Assembly (NCBI RefSeq): GCF_000217955.3
Contig: NZ_AFOY02000015.1
Span: 930,001-994,000 of the forward strand
DNA length: 64,000 nucleotides
Direction: 5' to 3'
Source: Pseudomonas fluorescens HK44
GTDB taxonomy: Bacteria > Pseudomonadota > Gammaproteobacteria > Pseudomonadales > Pseudomonadaceae
Shown here one piece after another: positions 26,034-34,024 of this stretch. The translations under genes and the position numbers were made by a program. Positions within the stretch are counted from its first letter, which is position 1. Each line of letters starts with the position of its first letter. The notes beneath the pieces were generated by a model. That model was not told the origin of the DNA and did not search any database. It worked only from the letters and a program-made list of their open reading frames with translations.

Positions 26034-26149
26034 TTACTGCAGCAACTCACTATAGCAGCGAGGACGATGCGCGACCTCTCTGTGACCTGCGCTGCCCGAG
26101 CAGTAATCCTCAACAACCGACAATTTAGTCTGCTCTGTGTACTTCTTCA
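26034..26149 (-). mobile_element. Truncated IS3-family transposase OrfA remnant
   Basis: The minus strand encodes MKKYTEQTKLSVVEDYCSGS followed by AGHREVAHR, the start of an IS150-like OrfA HTH. It then runs out of homology into a stop after about 38 residues. A TAGGTGGACACC motif about 40 bp further upstream of the OrfA start may be part of the IS end. The rest of the element is missing. Confidence 0.6.
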
Positions 26150-26483
26150 TGCCCCCCCGATGTTGATGTCCAACATTTCGGAGGCAGATCAAATTAGGTG
26201 GACACCATCGCCTCACGCGACGGTGTCAGGAAGGTGTGTTGCCCGGACGGTTACGTTACGTTTTTGTTGTCTTGCACAGTGATGCGATTGTGGACGGGCG
26301 CCTCCATCCAATTGTTTACTTAGAGGCACCCTGAAGGTTTTGCAGTGAATAACAACGTTATCGCCGCATGAAAAACTCACTTACAGAATAAAAAATAGTG
26401 CACACCAAGTTTAAGTACACACCCTGCCCGGATTAGTTTAAGGCAACCATATGACTTAGTCGGACGCTCTTAATGCGACTCAA
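26150..26483 (+). other. Intergenic debris next to the permease end
   Basis: About 330 bp without a supported gene. The left part probably belongs to the lost IS3-family element; the right part is AT-rich. Confidence 0.35.
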
Positions 26484-27093
26484 TTAACCTGGCTTTCCTA
26501 CTTCCTCCCTAGATTGGAGAAGTGTTGTTTGAAGTTTACTTTTACGTACAAACTGATAAGACACACCCAGCATAATAAACCACAGCGGGGCGTAGACCAG
26601 AGCTTCGCGAGTATCAGGTTCCAAAGTCAGTAAGGCCAAAATGAAGGCAAAGAAGCCCAAGCACAGCCACGCCATAAAAACGCCTCCGGGCATTTTGTAC
26701 TTCGAGACCTTATGCTGTTCCGGCCGACTTTTCCGGTAAGACAAATAAGACAATAGAATGATCGACCAGACGAACATGAACAAAATGGCTGAGATCGTAG
26801 TGATCAAGGTGAAGGCCGTCATCAGGTTCGGGATCAGGTACATCAGCACTGCGCCTAACAATAAACAAATGCAAGAGAAAAGCAGCCCGTTGGACGGAAC
26901 TGAACGCGTCGATAATTTCTTGAACCCTTGTGACGCATTGCCTTCCTGGGCCAACCCGAAGAGCATACGACTGGTCGAAAACACTCCACTATTGGCAGAC
27001 GATGCTGCCGACGTCAGCACCACAAAGTTGATGATGCTCGCGGCCGCAGGCAAGCCCGCAATAAGGAAAAGCTCAACAAAGGGGCTTTTATTA

Positions 27094-28416
27094 GGTTCTT
27101 CACGGAATCCGGGAAACCACAGAAACAAGAACGCCGTCGGTGATTGATGTGATGAATGTTCGTGGCGAGCAAACACACACATCTACACAAACCGGCGCGT
27201 TCTTATGCCGCGATATTAATACTTCCTTCCTTTTGGAGGGCTTTTCGTCGTCAACATCAACGGCCCTGATGGTGACGGCCTACAGATCGATCTGACTCCC
27301 CACGCTACCCGATTCCCTTCCTGTGGCGGCTGCCAAAAACCCTGTTCAACCACTCATGAGTATTGCGAGCGAGTCGTTCGTGATTTGCCCATTCTCGGTC
27401 GCGCGGTGCGCCTTAGCGTTTTGCTCAGGCGGGTTGGCTGTCGTGACTGTGGCAAACGCATGGAAGCCGTCAGTTGGCTGGATCGCTATGCCCGCATGAC
27501 GCGCCGCTTGGCCGATGCGGTCATTCAAGCCTGTGAGCGCCTTCCCACGCTACACGTGGCTCAACTGTTTGGGCTGCATTGGGACACCGTCCGGTTGCTG
27601 GAGCGTCGAGCCTTGCAAACGGCGCTAAGTAATCTGCCGAAGGCGCAACCGCGACGCCTGGTAATGGACGAGTTCGCGCTGTTCAAAGGTCATCGCTACG
27701 CCAGCGTGGTCCTGGATGCCGATACACGACGAGTGCTGTGGATCGGCGAAGGCCGCAGCCGGGCGGCGGTCAGACCGTTCTTCGAAGAACTGGGACCAGA
27801 GGGTTGTGCTCGAATCGAAGCGGTAGCGATGGACATGAACACCGCTTTTGATCTGGAGGTTCGCCAGCACTGCCCCAAAGCCCGAGTGGTCTACGACCTC
27901 TTTCATGTGGTAGCCAAATATGGCCGAGAGGTGATTGATCGGGTCCGCGTCGACGAGGCTAACCGGCTGCGTCATGACAAGCCGGCTCGCAAGGTCATCA
28001 AGCAGGCGCGATGGCTGTTGCTGCGTAACCCGCAGAACCTGAAAACGCCGGAACAACAGGTCCATTTACAGGATTTACTGGCGGCCAACCAATCGTTGAT
28101 GACGGTCTATCTGATGAAGGCTGAACTCAAAACGCTCTGGACGCCGAGTACCGCCTGGGGCTGGAGATCGGCCTGGAAGCAATGGTTGCGCCATGCTCAT
28201 GAAAGCGCGATACCCGCCCTGATCCAGTTCGCCAGACGGCTAAAGGATTACTGGCGGGGCATCGTCAGTCGGGTTCGCTGGCCGATGCACACCGGTCAGT
28301 TGGAAGGAATAAACAATCGAATAAAGGTCATCAAGCGGATGGCGTACGGTTACCGGGATAGCGAGTTCTTTTTCATGAAGATCAAGAGCGTCTTTCCCGG
28401 TAATCCGTGATGAACC
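27094..28416 (+). mobile_element. Complete ISL3-family insertion sequence, 1323 bp
   Basis: Left end GGTTCTTCACGGAATCCGGG and right end (reverse complement) GGTTCATCACGGATTACCGG are imperfect terminal inverted repeats. The 8-bp sequence TTTTATTA is duplicated at 27086-27093 and 28417-28424. Eight-base duplications and GG-starting ends are typical of ISL3. It encodes a single transposase in the orientation opposite to the permease it interrupts. Confidence 0.88.
27385..28410 (+). CDS. ISL3-family transposase
   Basis: DDE transposase of the ISL3 family. Visible are HVAQLFGLHWDTVRLLERRA (helix-turn-helix), LVMDEFALFKGHRYASVVLD (first Asp of the triad), EAVAMDMNTAFDLEVRQHCP (second Asp) and MHTGQLEGINNRIKVIKRMA (Glu). 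From the first standard start (TTG 27385) it is 341 aa, short for the family. The same frame is open back to 27220 and encodes a CGGCQKPC zinc-finger-like stretch expected in ISL3 N-termini, but it contains no ATG, GTG or TTG. Either a rare start is used near 27241-27256 or the N-terminus is mutated. Confidence 0.85.
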   Translation: MPILGRAVRLSVLLRRVGCRDCGKRMEAVSWLDRYARMTRRLADAVIQACERLPTLHVAQLFGLHWDTVRLLERRALQTALSNLPKAQPRRLVMDEFALFKGHRYASVVLDADTRRVLWIGEGRSRAAVRPFFEELGPEGCARIEAVAMDMNTAFDLEVRQHCPKARVVYDLFHVVAKYGREVIDRVRVDEANRLRHDKPARKVIKQARWLLLRNPQNLKTPEQQVHLQDLLAANQSLMTVYLMKAELKTLWTPSTAWGWRSAWKQWLRHAHESAIPALIQFARRLKDYWRGIVSRVRWPMHTGQLEGINNRIKVIKRMAYGYRDSEFFFMKIKSVFPGNP

Positions 28417-29392
28417 TTTTATTAGCCACCACATCGCGCCAAGGGGTCACCGTCATGATGGCGATCAAAGCAAACACGTAGAAAATGATGATTCGGATCG
28501 GTATGGAGTTAATGGCGCGTGGCAGATTGCGCTCCGGGTTTTTTGCTTCAGCGGCCGTTGTGCCTACCAGTTCGATACCGACGAACGCGAAGACTGCGAT
28601 CTGGAATCCTGCGAAAAAGCCCATGAGCCCGTGCGGAAACATGCCACCGTCATTCCACAGATTGGCCACAGTGGGTATCTTGCCAGTTGGCGATTGATAA
28701 CCAGAAAATGCTAAATATGCGCCGGTACAAACTAAAGCACAAATAGCCACGATTTTAATCATGGCAAACCAGAACTCCATTTCTCCGAACATCTTCACGG
28801 TTATCAGGTTGAGTGACAACAACAACCCCACACAGGTGAGGGCTGGAGCCCATTGAGGAATATCTGGGAACCAGAACTGCGAATATGCGGAGATAGCGAT
28901 GACATCCGCAATGCCGGTTATGATCCAACAGAACCAATAGGTCCATCCGGTAAAATAGCCAGCCCAAGGGCCTAACAGATCCGAAGAGAAGTCGATAAAA
29001 GATTTGTAATTGAGATTCGACAGCAGCAACTCACCCATGGCGCGCATGACAAAAAACAGCATGAAACCAATAATCATATAGACAAATATTATTGAAGGGC
29101 CTGCCAGACTTATGGTTTTGCCTGACCCCATGAACAGGCCCGTACCAATGGCCCCCCCGATAGCGATCAATTGTATATGACGGTTAGATAAACTGCGTTT
29201 TAGATCGCTTTTTTTCCCAGTCGATTCTGAAGCTGGCGCATTAATTGTCATTTTTTTAGCCCCACTAGGTGAATCATGATTATTTTTATGAGCTACATTA
29301 TCGCAATAACTTTTACCGATGGCGCTAACCACCAAAGGTAGTTAAAACCCTTGTTATTCGTATGTATTTTTTTAAGTAATCGTTCCCTCCTA

Positions 29393-29707
29393 TTACCTTG
29401 TTGATACAACAGCAGGCACTTGTTTGTCGGCATGGTACGAAGAACGCACCAACGGACCTGAAGCCACATTCTTGAACCCCATCTTCAACCCTTGCTCGGC
29501 AAACCACACAAAGGCGTCCGGGTGCACGAAACGCTGCACCGGCAGGTGGCTGCGCGATGGCTGCAGGTATTGCCCCAGGGTCAGCATGTCGACCTGATGC
29601 TCACGCATGCGCTGCATCACCTCGATCACTTCATCGTCCGTCTCCCCCAACTTCACCCCGGCCTGCAATGGCAGTGGACGGGTGGGTTGAGGCAGGATTT
29701 CGCTCAT
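29393..29707 (-). pseudogene. lipA: lipA (lipoyl synthase) with in-frame internal deletion
   Basis: A 104-residue open frame. The first 20 residues (ending LQAGVKL) look like the LipA N-terminus. The remainder (GETDDEVIEVMQRMREHQVD, LTLGQYLQPSRSHLPVQRFV, NVASGPLVRSSYHAD) is the LipA C-terminus. The whole radical-SAM core with both cysteine motifs is missing, about 230 residues by comparison with normal LipA. The join is in frame, so a protein may be made, but it cannot be a lipoyl synthase. It ends the glycine-cleavage operon, 24 bp after gcvT. A second, intact lipA must exist elsewhere. Confidence 0.8.
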
Positions 29708-29731
29708 GACCTTGCTCCAGTAATCGTGTCT

Positions 29732-30853
29732 TCAGCCACGGTAGTAACGCTGTGCCACGAACGGTGTCTTGACCACCCGCATCGGCACCAGCTTGCCGCG
29801 TACCTGGGCGAAGACTTTGGTCTCCAGCGTGGTGAAGGCGATCTCCACATAACCCATCGCCAGCGGTCCGCCCAGGCTAGGACCAAAGCCGCCACTGGTG
29901 ACCCGGCCGATCACTTGCTCGTGAGCGTTGACGATCAGCGCACCTTCACGCACTGGCACGCGCTCCGTGGGCAACAGCCCGACGCGCTTGCTGTGCACAC
30001 CATCGTGCTGCTGCGCGAGGATGCGCTCGGCGCCGGGGAAACCACCGGCGCGCACGCCTTCGGCACGCCGCGCCTTGGAGATCGCCCAGGCCAGACTGGC
30101 CTCGATCGGCGTGATGCGCTGTTCCATGTCATGCCCGTACAGACACAGGCCTGCTTCCAGGCGCAACGAGTCGCGGGCGCCCAAGCCGATCGCCTTGACC
30201 TCGGGCTCGGCCAACAGAGAACGGGCGAGCATCTGCGCGTCTGCCACCGGTACGGAAATTTCGTAGCCATCCTCACCGGTGTAACCCGAGCGGCTGACGT
30301 AACACTCGACACCTAGCAGCTTCACACTGGCAAACTGCATGAAGGTCATGGCCTTGACCTCGGGCGCCAGGCGGCTCAGCACCTGGGCTGCAAGCGGCCC
30401 TTGCAGTGCAAGCAAAGCGCGGCTGTCGAACAGCGACTCGACCTCGCACAGCCCTTCCAGGTGCTGCTTGAGGTGCGCCAGGTCCTGGTCCTTGCAGGCG
30501 GCGTTGACCACCAGGAACAGATGATCACCAGCGTTGGCCACCATCAGATCATCGAGGATGCCACCGTCGTCATTGGTGAACAGCGCGTAGCGCTGCATGC
30601 CCACCGGCAGGTCGATGATATCGACCGGCACCAGGGCTTCCAGAGCCTTGGCCGCACCGGCGCCGTGCAGGCGGATCTGGCCCATGTGCGAGACGTCAAA
30701 CAGGCCAGCCTGCTCGCGGGTGTGCAGGTGTTCCTTGAGCACGCCCATCGGGTATTGCACCGGCATGTCGTAGCCGGCGAAGGGCACCATGCGTGCGCCA
30801 AGCTCCAGGTGCAGGGCATGCAGTGCGGTTTTTTGTAGTTGTTCGGTAGACAT
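29732..30853 (-). CDS. gcvT: Glycine cleavage T-protein (aminomethyltransferase)
   Basis: A 373-aa cytosolic enzyme transferring the methylene group from H-protein-bound aminomethyl to tetrahydrofolate. The family landmarks are present: MVPFAGYDMPVQYPMGVLKE, GLFDVSHMGQIRLHGAGAA, YALFTNDDGGILDDLMV with the catalytic Asp, SRSGYTGEDGYEISVP and GLGARDSLRLEAGLCLYGHD. It appears complete, although all other genes of its operon are fragments. Whether it is still transcribed depends on the upstream sigma-54-type promoter 470 bp away. It corresponds to gcvT2 of Pseudomonas. Confidence 0.92.
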   Translation of the reverse strand: MSTEQLQKTALHALHLELGARMVPFAGYDMPVQYPMGVLKEHLHTREQAGLFDVSHMGQIRLHGAGAAKALEALVPVDIIDLPVGMQRYALFTNDDGGILDDLMVANAGDHLFLVVNAACKDQDLAHLKQHLEGLCEVESLFDSRALLALQGPLAAQVLSRLAPEVKAMTFMQFASVKLLGVECYVSRSGYTGEDGYEISVPVADAQMLARSLLAEPEVKAIGLGARDSLRLEAGLCLYGHDMEQRITPIEASLAWAISKARRAEGVRAGGFPGAERILAQQHDGVHSKRVGLLPTERVPVREGALIVNAHEQVIGRVTSGGFGPSLGGPLAMGYVEIAFTTLETKVFAQVRGKLVPMRVVKTPFVAQRYYRG

Positions 30854-30862
30854 GGGGGATTC

Positions 30863-31083
30863 CTAGCATTTGATGATGTTGACGGCCAAGCCGCTACGGG
30901 CAGTCTCTGTGTATTTGCTTCTCATGTCGTCGCCGGTCTAGCGCATGGTGCGGATCGACCTTGTCGAGCGAAACGAAGTGCTGGCCGTCGCCGCGCAAGG
31001 CCATGCGCGCGGCATCGATGAACTTCACCGAGCCCATGGCATTGCGTTCTATGCACAACAAACCCTGCTTCGTGATCAGGCCC
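30863..31083 (-). pseudogene. sdaA: sdaA (L-serine dehydratase) C-terminal fragment with frameshift and nonsense codon
   Basis: The minus strand reads LLCIERNAMGSVKFIDAARM, ALRGDGQHFVSLDKV. After an extra base it continues in another frame as RTMR, TAG, TGDDMRSKYTETARSGLAVN and a final TAG. This is the end of the Fe-S L-serine dehydratase alpha domain. Three defects can be seen: no N-terminal part, a +1 insertion, and a stop where the family has Glu. Confidence 0.78.
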
Positions 31084-31129
31084 GGTAAACCGGGAACAGC
31101 TCACAGAGCTCCGACACCCGTTTGGCAAG
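31076..31129 (-). pseudogene. glyA: glyA (serine hydroxymethyltransferase) C-terminal scrap
   Basis: The minus strand encodes LAKRVSELCELFPVYRA and a TGA. KVxxLCxxFPVY is the usual C-terminus of GlyA. Only about 17 residues remain, between gcvP-like and sdaA-like pieces, exactly where glyA2 stands in intact Pseudomonas gcv operons. The call rests on this order as much as on the sequence. Confidence 0.55.
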
Positions 31130-31277
31130 GGAAATAGCCTTGACCAATGTGGTTGCGAAACAGCTCGTTCTTCGCAGCGATGGCCTTGATTGCGGCCAGC
31201 GAGTCGTGGCCGGTCAGCTCACCGGACGCTTCCAGGCGCAGCCATTCATGTTCGGAGGTAAAACACAGAGTGCTCAT
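31101..31277 (-). pseudogene. gcvH'-'gcvP fusion scar
   Basis: Starts at ATG 31277 after AGGAAGATCC. The first 22 residues (MSTLCFTSEHEWLRLEASGE) are the GcvH N-terminus. From about 31211 the frame continues as DSLAAIKAIAAKNELFRNHI and GQGYF, a GcvP N-terminal-domain motif, then stops. The lipoyl-lysine domain of GcvH and nearly all of GcvP (about 950 residues) are missing. Confidence 0.75.
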
Positions 31278-31330
31278 GGATCTTCCTCTTGTTATTCGGT
31301 AAGTTCCGGTGCAGGACTGATTGAACAAGA

Positions 31331-31345
31331 GCAAGGGCGATGCCA
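31331..31345 (-). promoter_or_regulatory. Sigma-54-type promoter of the collapsed gcv operon
   Basis: The minus strand has TGGCATCGCCCTTGC, which is TGGC-N7-TTGC with the GG and GC dinucleotides at the -24/-12 spacing. It stands 54 bp before the gcvH' start. The gcvH2 operon of P. aeruginosa is known to depend on a TyrR-like enhancer-binding protein (GcsR), which fits. Confidence 0.7.
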
Positions 31346-31507
31346 ATTATTAAAACTACTTAATATTCAGATGGTTACGTAAATAACAGATATTTTTATC
31401 GATGCTGATGTAGTGAAATCGCTCCAGCCCGATGGAGGATTAAGTTGTCATTGGACGGCTTAACCAGCGAACGGCGTGGCTTGTGCCGCACTGGATCGAA
31501 ACAACTC

Positions 31508-31553
31508 CAACGGAAAGAAATCGTTACAACGGAAGGAAATCGTTACAACGGAA
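31508..31553 (-). repeat. 19-bp direct-repeat array, likely enhancer-binding sites
   Basis: CAACGGAA occurs at 31508, 31527 and 31546 with exactly 19-bp period; on the minus strand the unit is TTCCGTTGTAACGATTTC. Two full units and one partial unit are present, about 165-210 bp upstream of the sigma-54 promoter. Helical phasing (19 bp is about two turns minus two bases) and the distance suit an upstream activating sequence for an enhancer-binding protein such as GcsR. Confidence 0.6.
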
Positions 31554-31648
31554 CAAGGTCAAGATGTTTTCAAGACCCGATTAAGTACCTATTCGCGCAA
31601 ATAACTAGCTCCGCATAAATCGCCTTCAAGTCATAGGCGCTCTGCGCC

Positions 31649-31854
31649 TCAAACATCATGAACAGGCTGAGGTATCGGTGCAGTCCATTCCCGGCAGAGG
31701 CGTACAGTGGGCTCCCTGGCCAGCGGCTCGCCGGTCAGGTCGCAGCGTGCATGATCTTTTTCGATGAGAAAGTGGACGCACTGCCGACATAAGCCGAATG
31801 CGTGCTGACCGTTGAGCCGTTGTAGGGGGGCATCAGGCTGCGTCTCATCGAGTC
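31649..31854 (-). pseudogene. Cysteine-rich short open frame without a start codon
   Basis: The minus strand is open for about 68 codons and encodes GLCRQCVHFLIEKDHARCDL, TGEPLAREPTVRLCREWTA. The C-x2-C plus two further cysteines look like a small zinc or Fe-S site. There is no ATG, GTG or TTG in frame, so it is probably a remnant. I do not recognise the family. Confidence 0.3.
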
Positions 31855-31859
31855 ACGCG

Positions 31860-31944
31860 AAATCGTGTGGCTGCGATCGACGGTACCGGCCTGGTGATCT
31901 ATTTCAACATCGCCAAACGGGTGATGACCGACCTGCCGGCTTGA
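31860..31944 (+). pseudogene. mgtE: C-terminal tail of an MgtE-type magnesium transporter
   Basis: The plus strand encodes VAAIDGTGLVIYFNIAKRVM and a short tail to TGA at 31944. D-G-T-G-x-x-I-Y-F-x-I-A is the last membrane helix of MgtE. The rest of the gene is absent. It lies 58 bp from the 3' end of selC, so a rearrangement close to this tRNA gene is likely. Confidence 0.55.
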
Positions 31945-32002
31945 GCCACCCGCCAGGCAGCCCCGAATCGCCAGATTCCGGGGCCGCCTCGACTGTGAAA
32001 AA

Positions 32003-32098
32003 TGGCGGAAGGCAGCAGGAGTCGAACCTGCCCGGGAACGGCTGCCGTCCCCAACCGGGTTTGAAGCCCGGCCGCGCCACCGGACGCGATTACCTTCC
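32003..32098 (-). tRNA. selC: tRNA-Sec (anticodon TCA)
   Basis: A 96-nt sequence with encoded CCA. The acceptor arm GGAAGG pairs with CCTTCC. The anticodon arm GCCGGGCTTCAAACCCGGT holds TCA. It has a long variable arm and the T arm GCAGGTTCGACTCCTGC. The extended acceptor/T stem and large variable arm are diagnostic of selenocysteine tRNA. It lies directly downstream of selB. Confidence 0.95.
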
Positions 32099-32104
32099 TT
32101 GACG

Positions 32105-34024
32105 TCAGCTCTCGGGTCGCTGTGCCAGGGCATTGTCCGCACGGATGCGACGCTGGTCGCCAAGCCGCCGGGTCAAGCCGATCCGGTCGAAGAACTCGAG
32201 TATCTGGATGCTGCGCTTGCGGCCGATCCCTACCTTGTCGCGGAACGCCGCCGCCTGTATCAGCGGATTGTCGTCGACCAGTTGCATCAGCATAGCCGCC
32301 AGCTGGCGCACCGACGCGTCGAGGTAAAACAAGTCACGGACGACCTGGTGAACCAGTCCTAGTCTCGCCAACTTGCGCAACAGCAAACGCACGACAGCTT
32401 CGTCACGGCCAATGGCGCTGGCCAGGTTGCGCACCCAGGGTGGATCGAAGCCAGCTTGTTCGAACAATGGCTGCAACTGCTGCCACATGGCCTCGTCTTC
32501 TTCACTCAGGCGCACCCGGTGTTCGGGTAAGTGCAGCCACGGTCCACTGACTGCAATGGCACCGCTGGACAGCAGTTCGTCGAGCAGACTGATGAACGTC
32601 GGTCGGTCCAGCGACATGGCCGAAAACCGGCGCAAGCGATCCCGGTCCGGGCCTAGCTCATCCGGTTCAAGTTGATGAAAGTGCGCCAGGTGTTCCAACA
32701 ACAAAACTTTCAGCGCCTCCCAGCGTTCGGTGTTGAACAATAACGGGCCTTGGCGCGTAGCAATGACACGGACATCCGCCGGCAAATGCCAGGTGTTGCG
32801 CAGGCGATTGAACTGGCGCTCCAGGCGCACCGGGTCAAGCCCGGCGTCACTATTGGCAAGCAGCACTGGCAGTATTTGCTCCAGACTTTCGCGGGTCGCC
32901 AGGGCTTGCAACTGAGCCAGCCTGGCCGGACTGCGGCGCTGGCGGGCCGGTGCAAACGGATCGAGCACCCGCCCGCCGCCGAGGGTACGCCGCGCACTCT
33001 GGTCGCGCAGAACCAGACGGTCGCCATGCACCGCCTGCAACGGCGTGTTCAGCAACAACTGCGCGAACATCCGCGCACCCGGTGCCAGGCGTGTGCCCTC
33101 CAGCAAGGCGACCCGGGCGGTAACGTCCTGAGTGCCCAGATGCACGTGCACCGGGCTGAAATGTTCGAAGGCGCGTGGCTCGCTGGCCAGCAACTGCATC
33201 TCGATGTCGAGGCGCTGCGTGGGTGCGAACAGCCACTCGGCCAGCAACCAGTCACCGCGGTGAATCTGTTCCAGGGCCAGGCGTTCGGCACTCAGGTTCA
33301 ACGCCACCCGCTGCCCGGCCCACGCCTCGACGACGACGTGATTCTGCGCATGCAAATTCCGCACTCGCACAGGCTTGCCCGTCTGGCCCAACAGCAGTGT
33401 GTCACCCACCCTCACCTGCCCGGCCAGCGCTGTGCCGGTGACCACAATACCGGCGCCGGCGACGCTGAAAGCGCGGTCGATTGCCAGACGAAATCCTCCG
33501 CTGGCGCTACGCTGCCGGACCTCATGCTGGGCGGCCAACAATGCCTGGCGCAGGGCTTCAACGCCCTCCCCGGTCAGGCTCGACACGGCGAACTGCGGCG
33601 CGCCGCAATAGGGCCCCGGCGCCAGCAACGCGGCGACCTGGGCGTGTACCGACTGCACCCGTGCAGGCTCGACCCGGTCGATTTTGCTGATCACCACCAG
33701 TGCCCGTGGAATCCCCAGTAGTTCGACAATCGCCAAGTGCTCGCGGGTCTGGGGCATGACCCCGTCATCGGCGGCCACCACCAGCAGCACCAGGTCAATG
33801 CCCTGAGCACCGGCGAGCATGTTGTGGATGAAGCGCTCATGCCCCGGCACGTCGATAAAACCGGTCAACTCTGCCCCAGGTTCCAACGGCGCATAAAGGA
33901 AGCCCAGGTCGATGGTGATGCCGCGTTCGCGTTCTTCCCGGTGGCGATCGCCGGCCTGTCCCGTCAGGGCCTTGAGCAAGGCCGTTTTACCGTGGTCAAT
34001 GTGTCCAGCGGTGCCGACGATCAC
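32105..34024 (-). CDS. selB: Selenocysteine-specific elongation factor SelB
   Basis: A 639-aa GTPase that delivers Sec-tRNA to UGA codons at a SECIS hairpin. The N-terminal EF-Tu-like domains begin with GTAGHIDHGKTALLKALTG (P-loop), then DVPGHERFIHNML (G3) and ISKIDR (G4). The C-terminal third contains four winged-helix domains that bind the SECIS RNA. Start GTG 34024 overlaps the selA stop (GTGA). It is placed between selA and selC. Confidence 0.95.
   Translation of the reverse strand: MIVGTAGHIDHGKTALLKALTGQAGDRHREERERGITIDLGFLYAPLEPGAELTGFIDVPGHERFIHNMLAGAQGIDLVLLVVAADDGVMPQTREHLAIVELLGIPRALVVISKIDRVEPARVQSVHAQVAALLAPGPYCGAPQFAVSSLTGEGVEALRQALLAAQHEVRQRSASGGFRLAIDRAFSVAGAGIVVTGTALAGQVRVGDTLLLGQTGKPVRVRNLHAQNHVVVEAWAGQRVALNLSAERLALEQIHRGDWLLAEWLFAPTQRLDIEMQLLASEPRAFEHFSPVHVHLGTQDVTARVALLEGTRLAPGARMFAQLLLNTPLQAVHGDRLVLRDQSARRTLGGGRVLDPFAPARQRRSPARLAQLQALATRESLEQILPVLLANSDAGLDPVRLERQFNRLRNTWHLPADVRVIATRQGPLLFNTERWEALKVLLLEHLAHFHQLEPDELGPDRDRLRRFSAMSLDRPTFISLLDELLSSGAIAVSGPWLHLPEHRVRLSEEDEAMWQQLQPLFEQAGFDPPWVRNLASAIGRDEAVVRLLLRKLARLGLVHQVVRDLFYLDASVRQLAAMLMQLVDDNPLIQAAAFRDKVGIGRKRSIQILEFFDRIGLTRRLGDQRRIRADNALAQRPES

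Larger units (their letters stand above)
26484..29251 (-). pseudogene. Amino-acid permease (APC/AAT family) split by an ISL3-family insertion
   Basis: Inner-membrane permease of the CycA/D-serine-D-alanine-glycine type. The N-terminal part (29251 down to 28417) has SLSNRHIQLIAIGGAIGTGL, GSGKTISLAGPS and WFCWIITGIADVIAI. The C-terminal part (27093 down to 26484) has NFVVLTSAASSANSGVFSTS. Between them lies a complete IS with an 8-bp target duplication. Removing the IS and one duplication joins the halves in frame (VANKSPFVEL), giving about 475 aa, a normal length. No other damage was noticed, so precise excision could restore function. Confidence 0.88.

Noticed and set aside
25704..26282. 192-codon plus-strand frame over the GYD gene
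   Set aside because: Shadow of the GYD gene and IS debris; no domains.
29492..30316. 274-codon plus-strand frame over gcvT/lipA
   Set aside because: Antisense shadow of gcvT; no domains.
31508..31553. CRISPR-like array
   Set aside because: Only 2-3 units of 19 bp without distinct spacers or cas genes; position fits activator sites.
31735..32163. 142-codon minus-strand frame crossing selC
   Set aside because: Runs through a tRNA gene and the MgtE tail; no homology.
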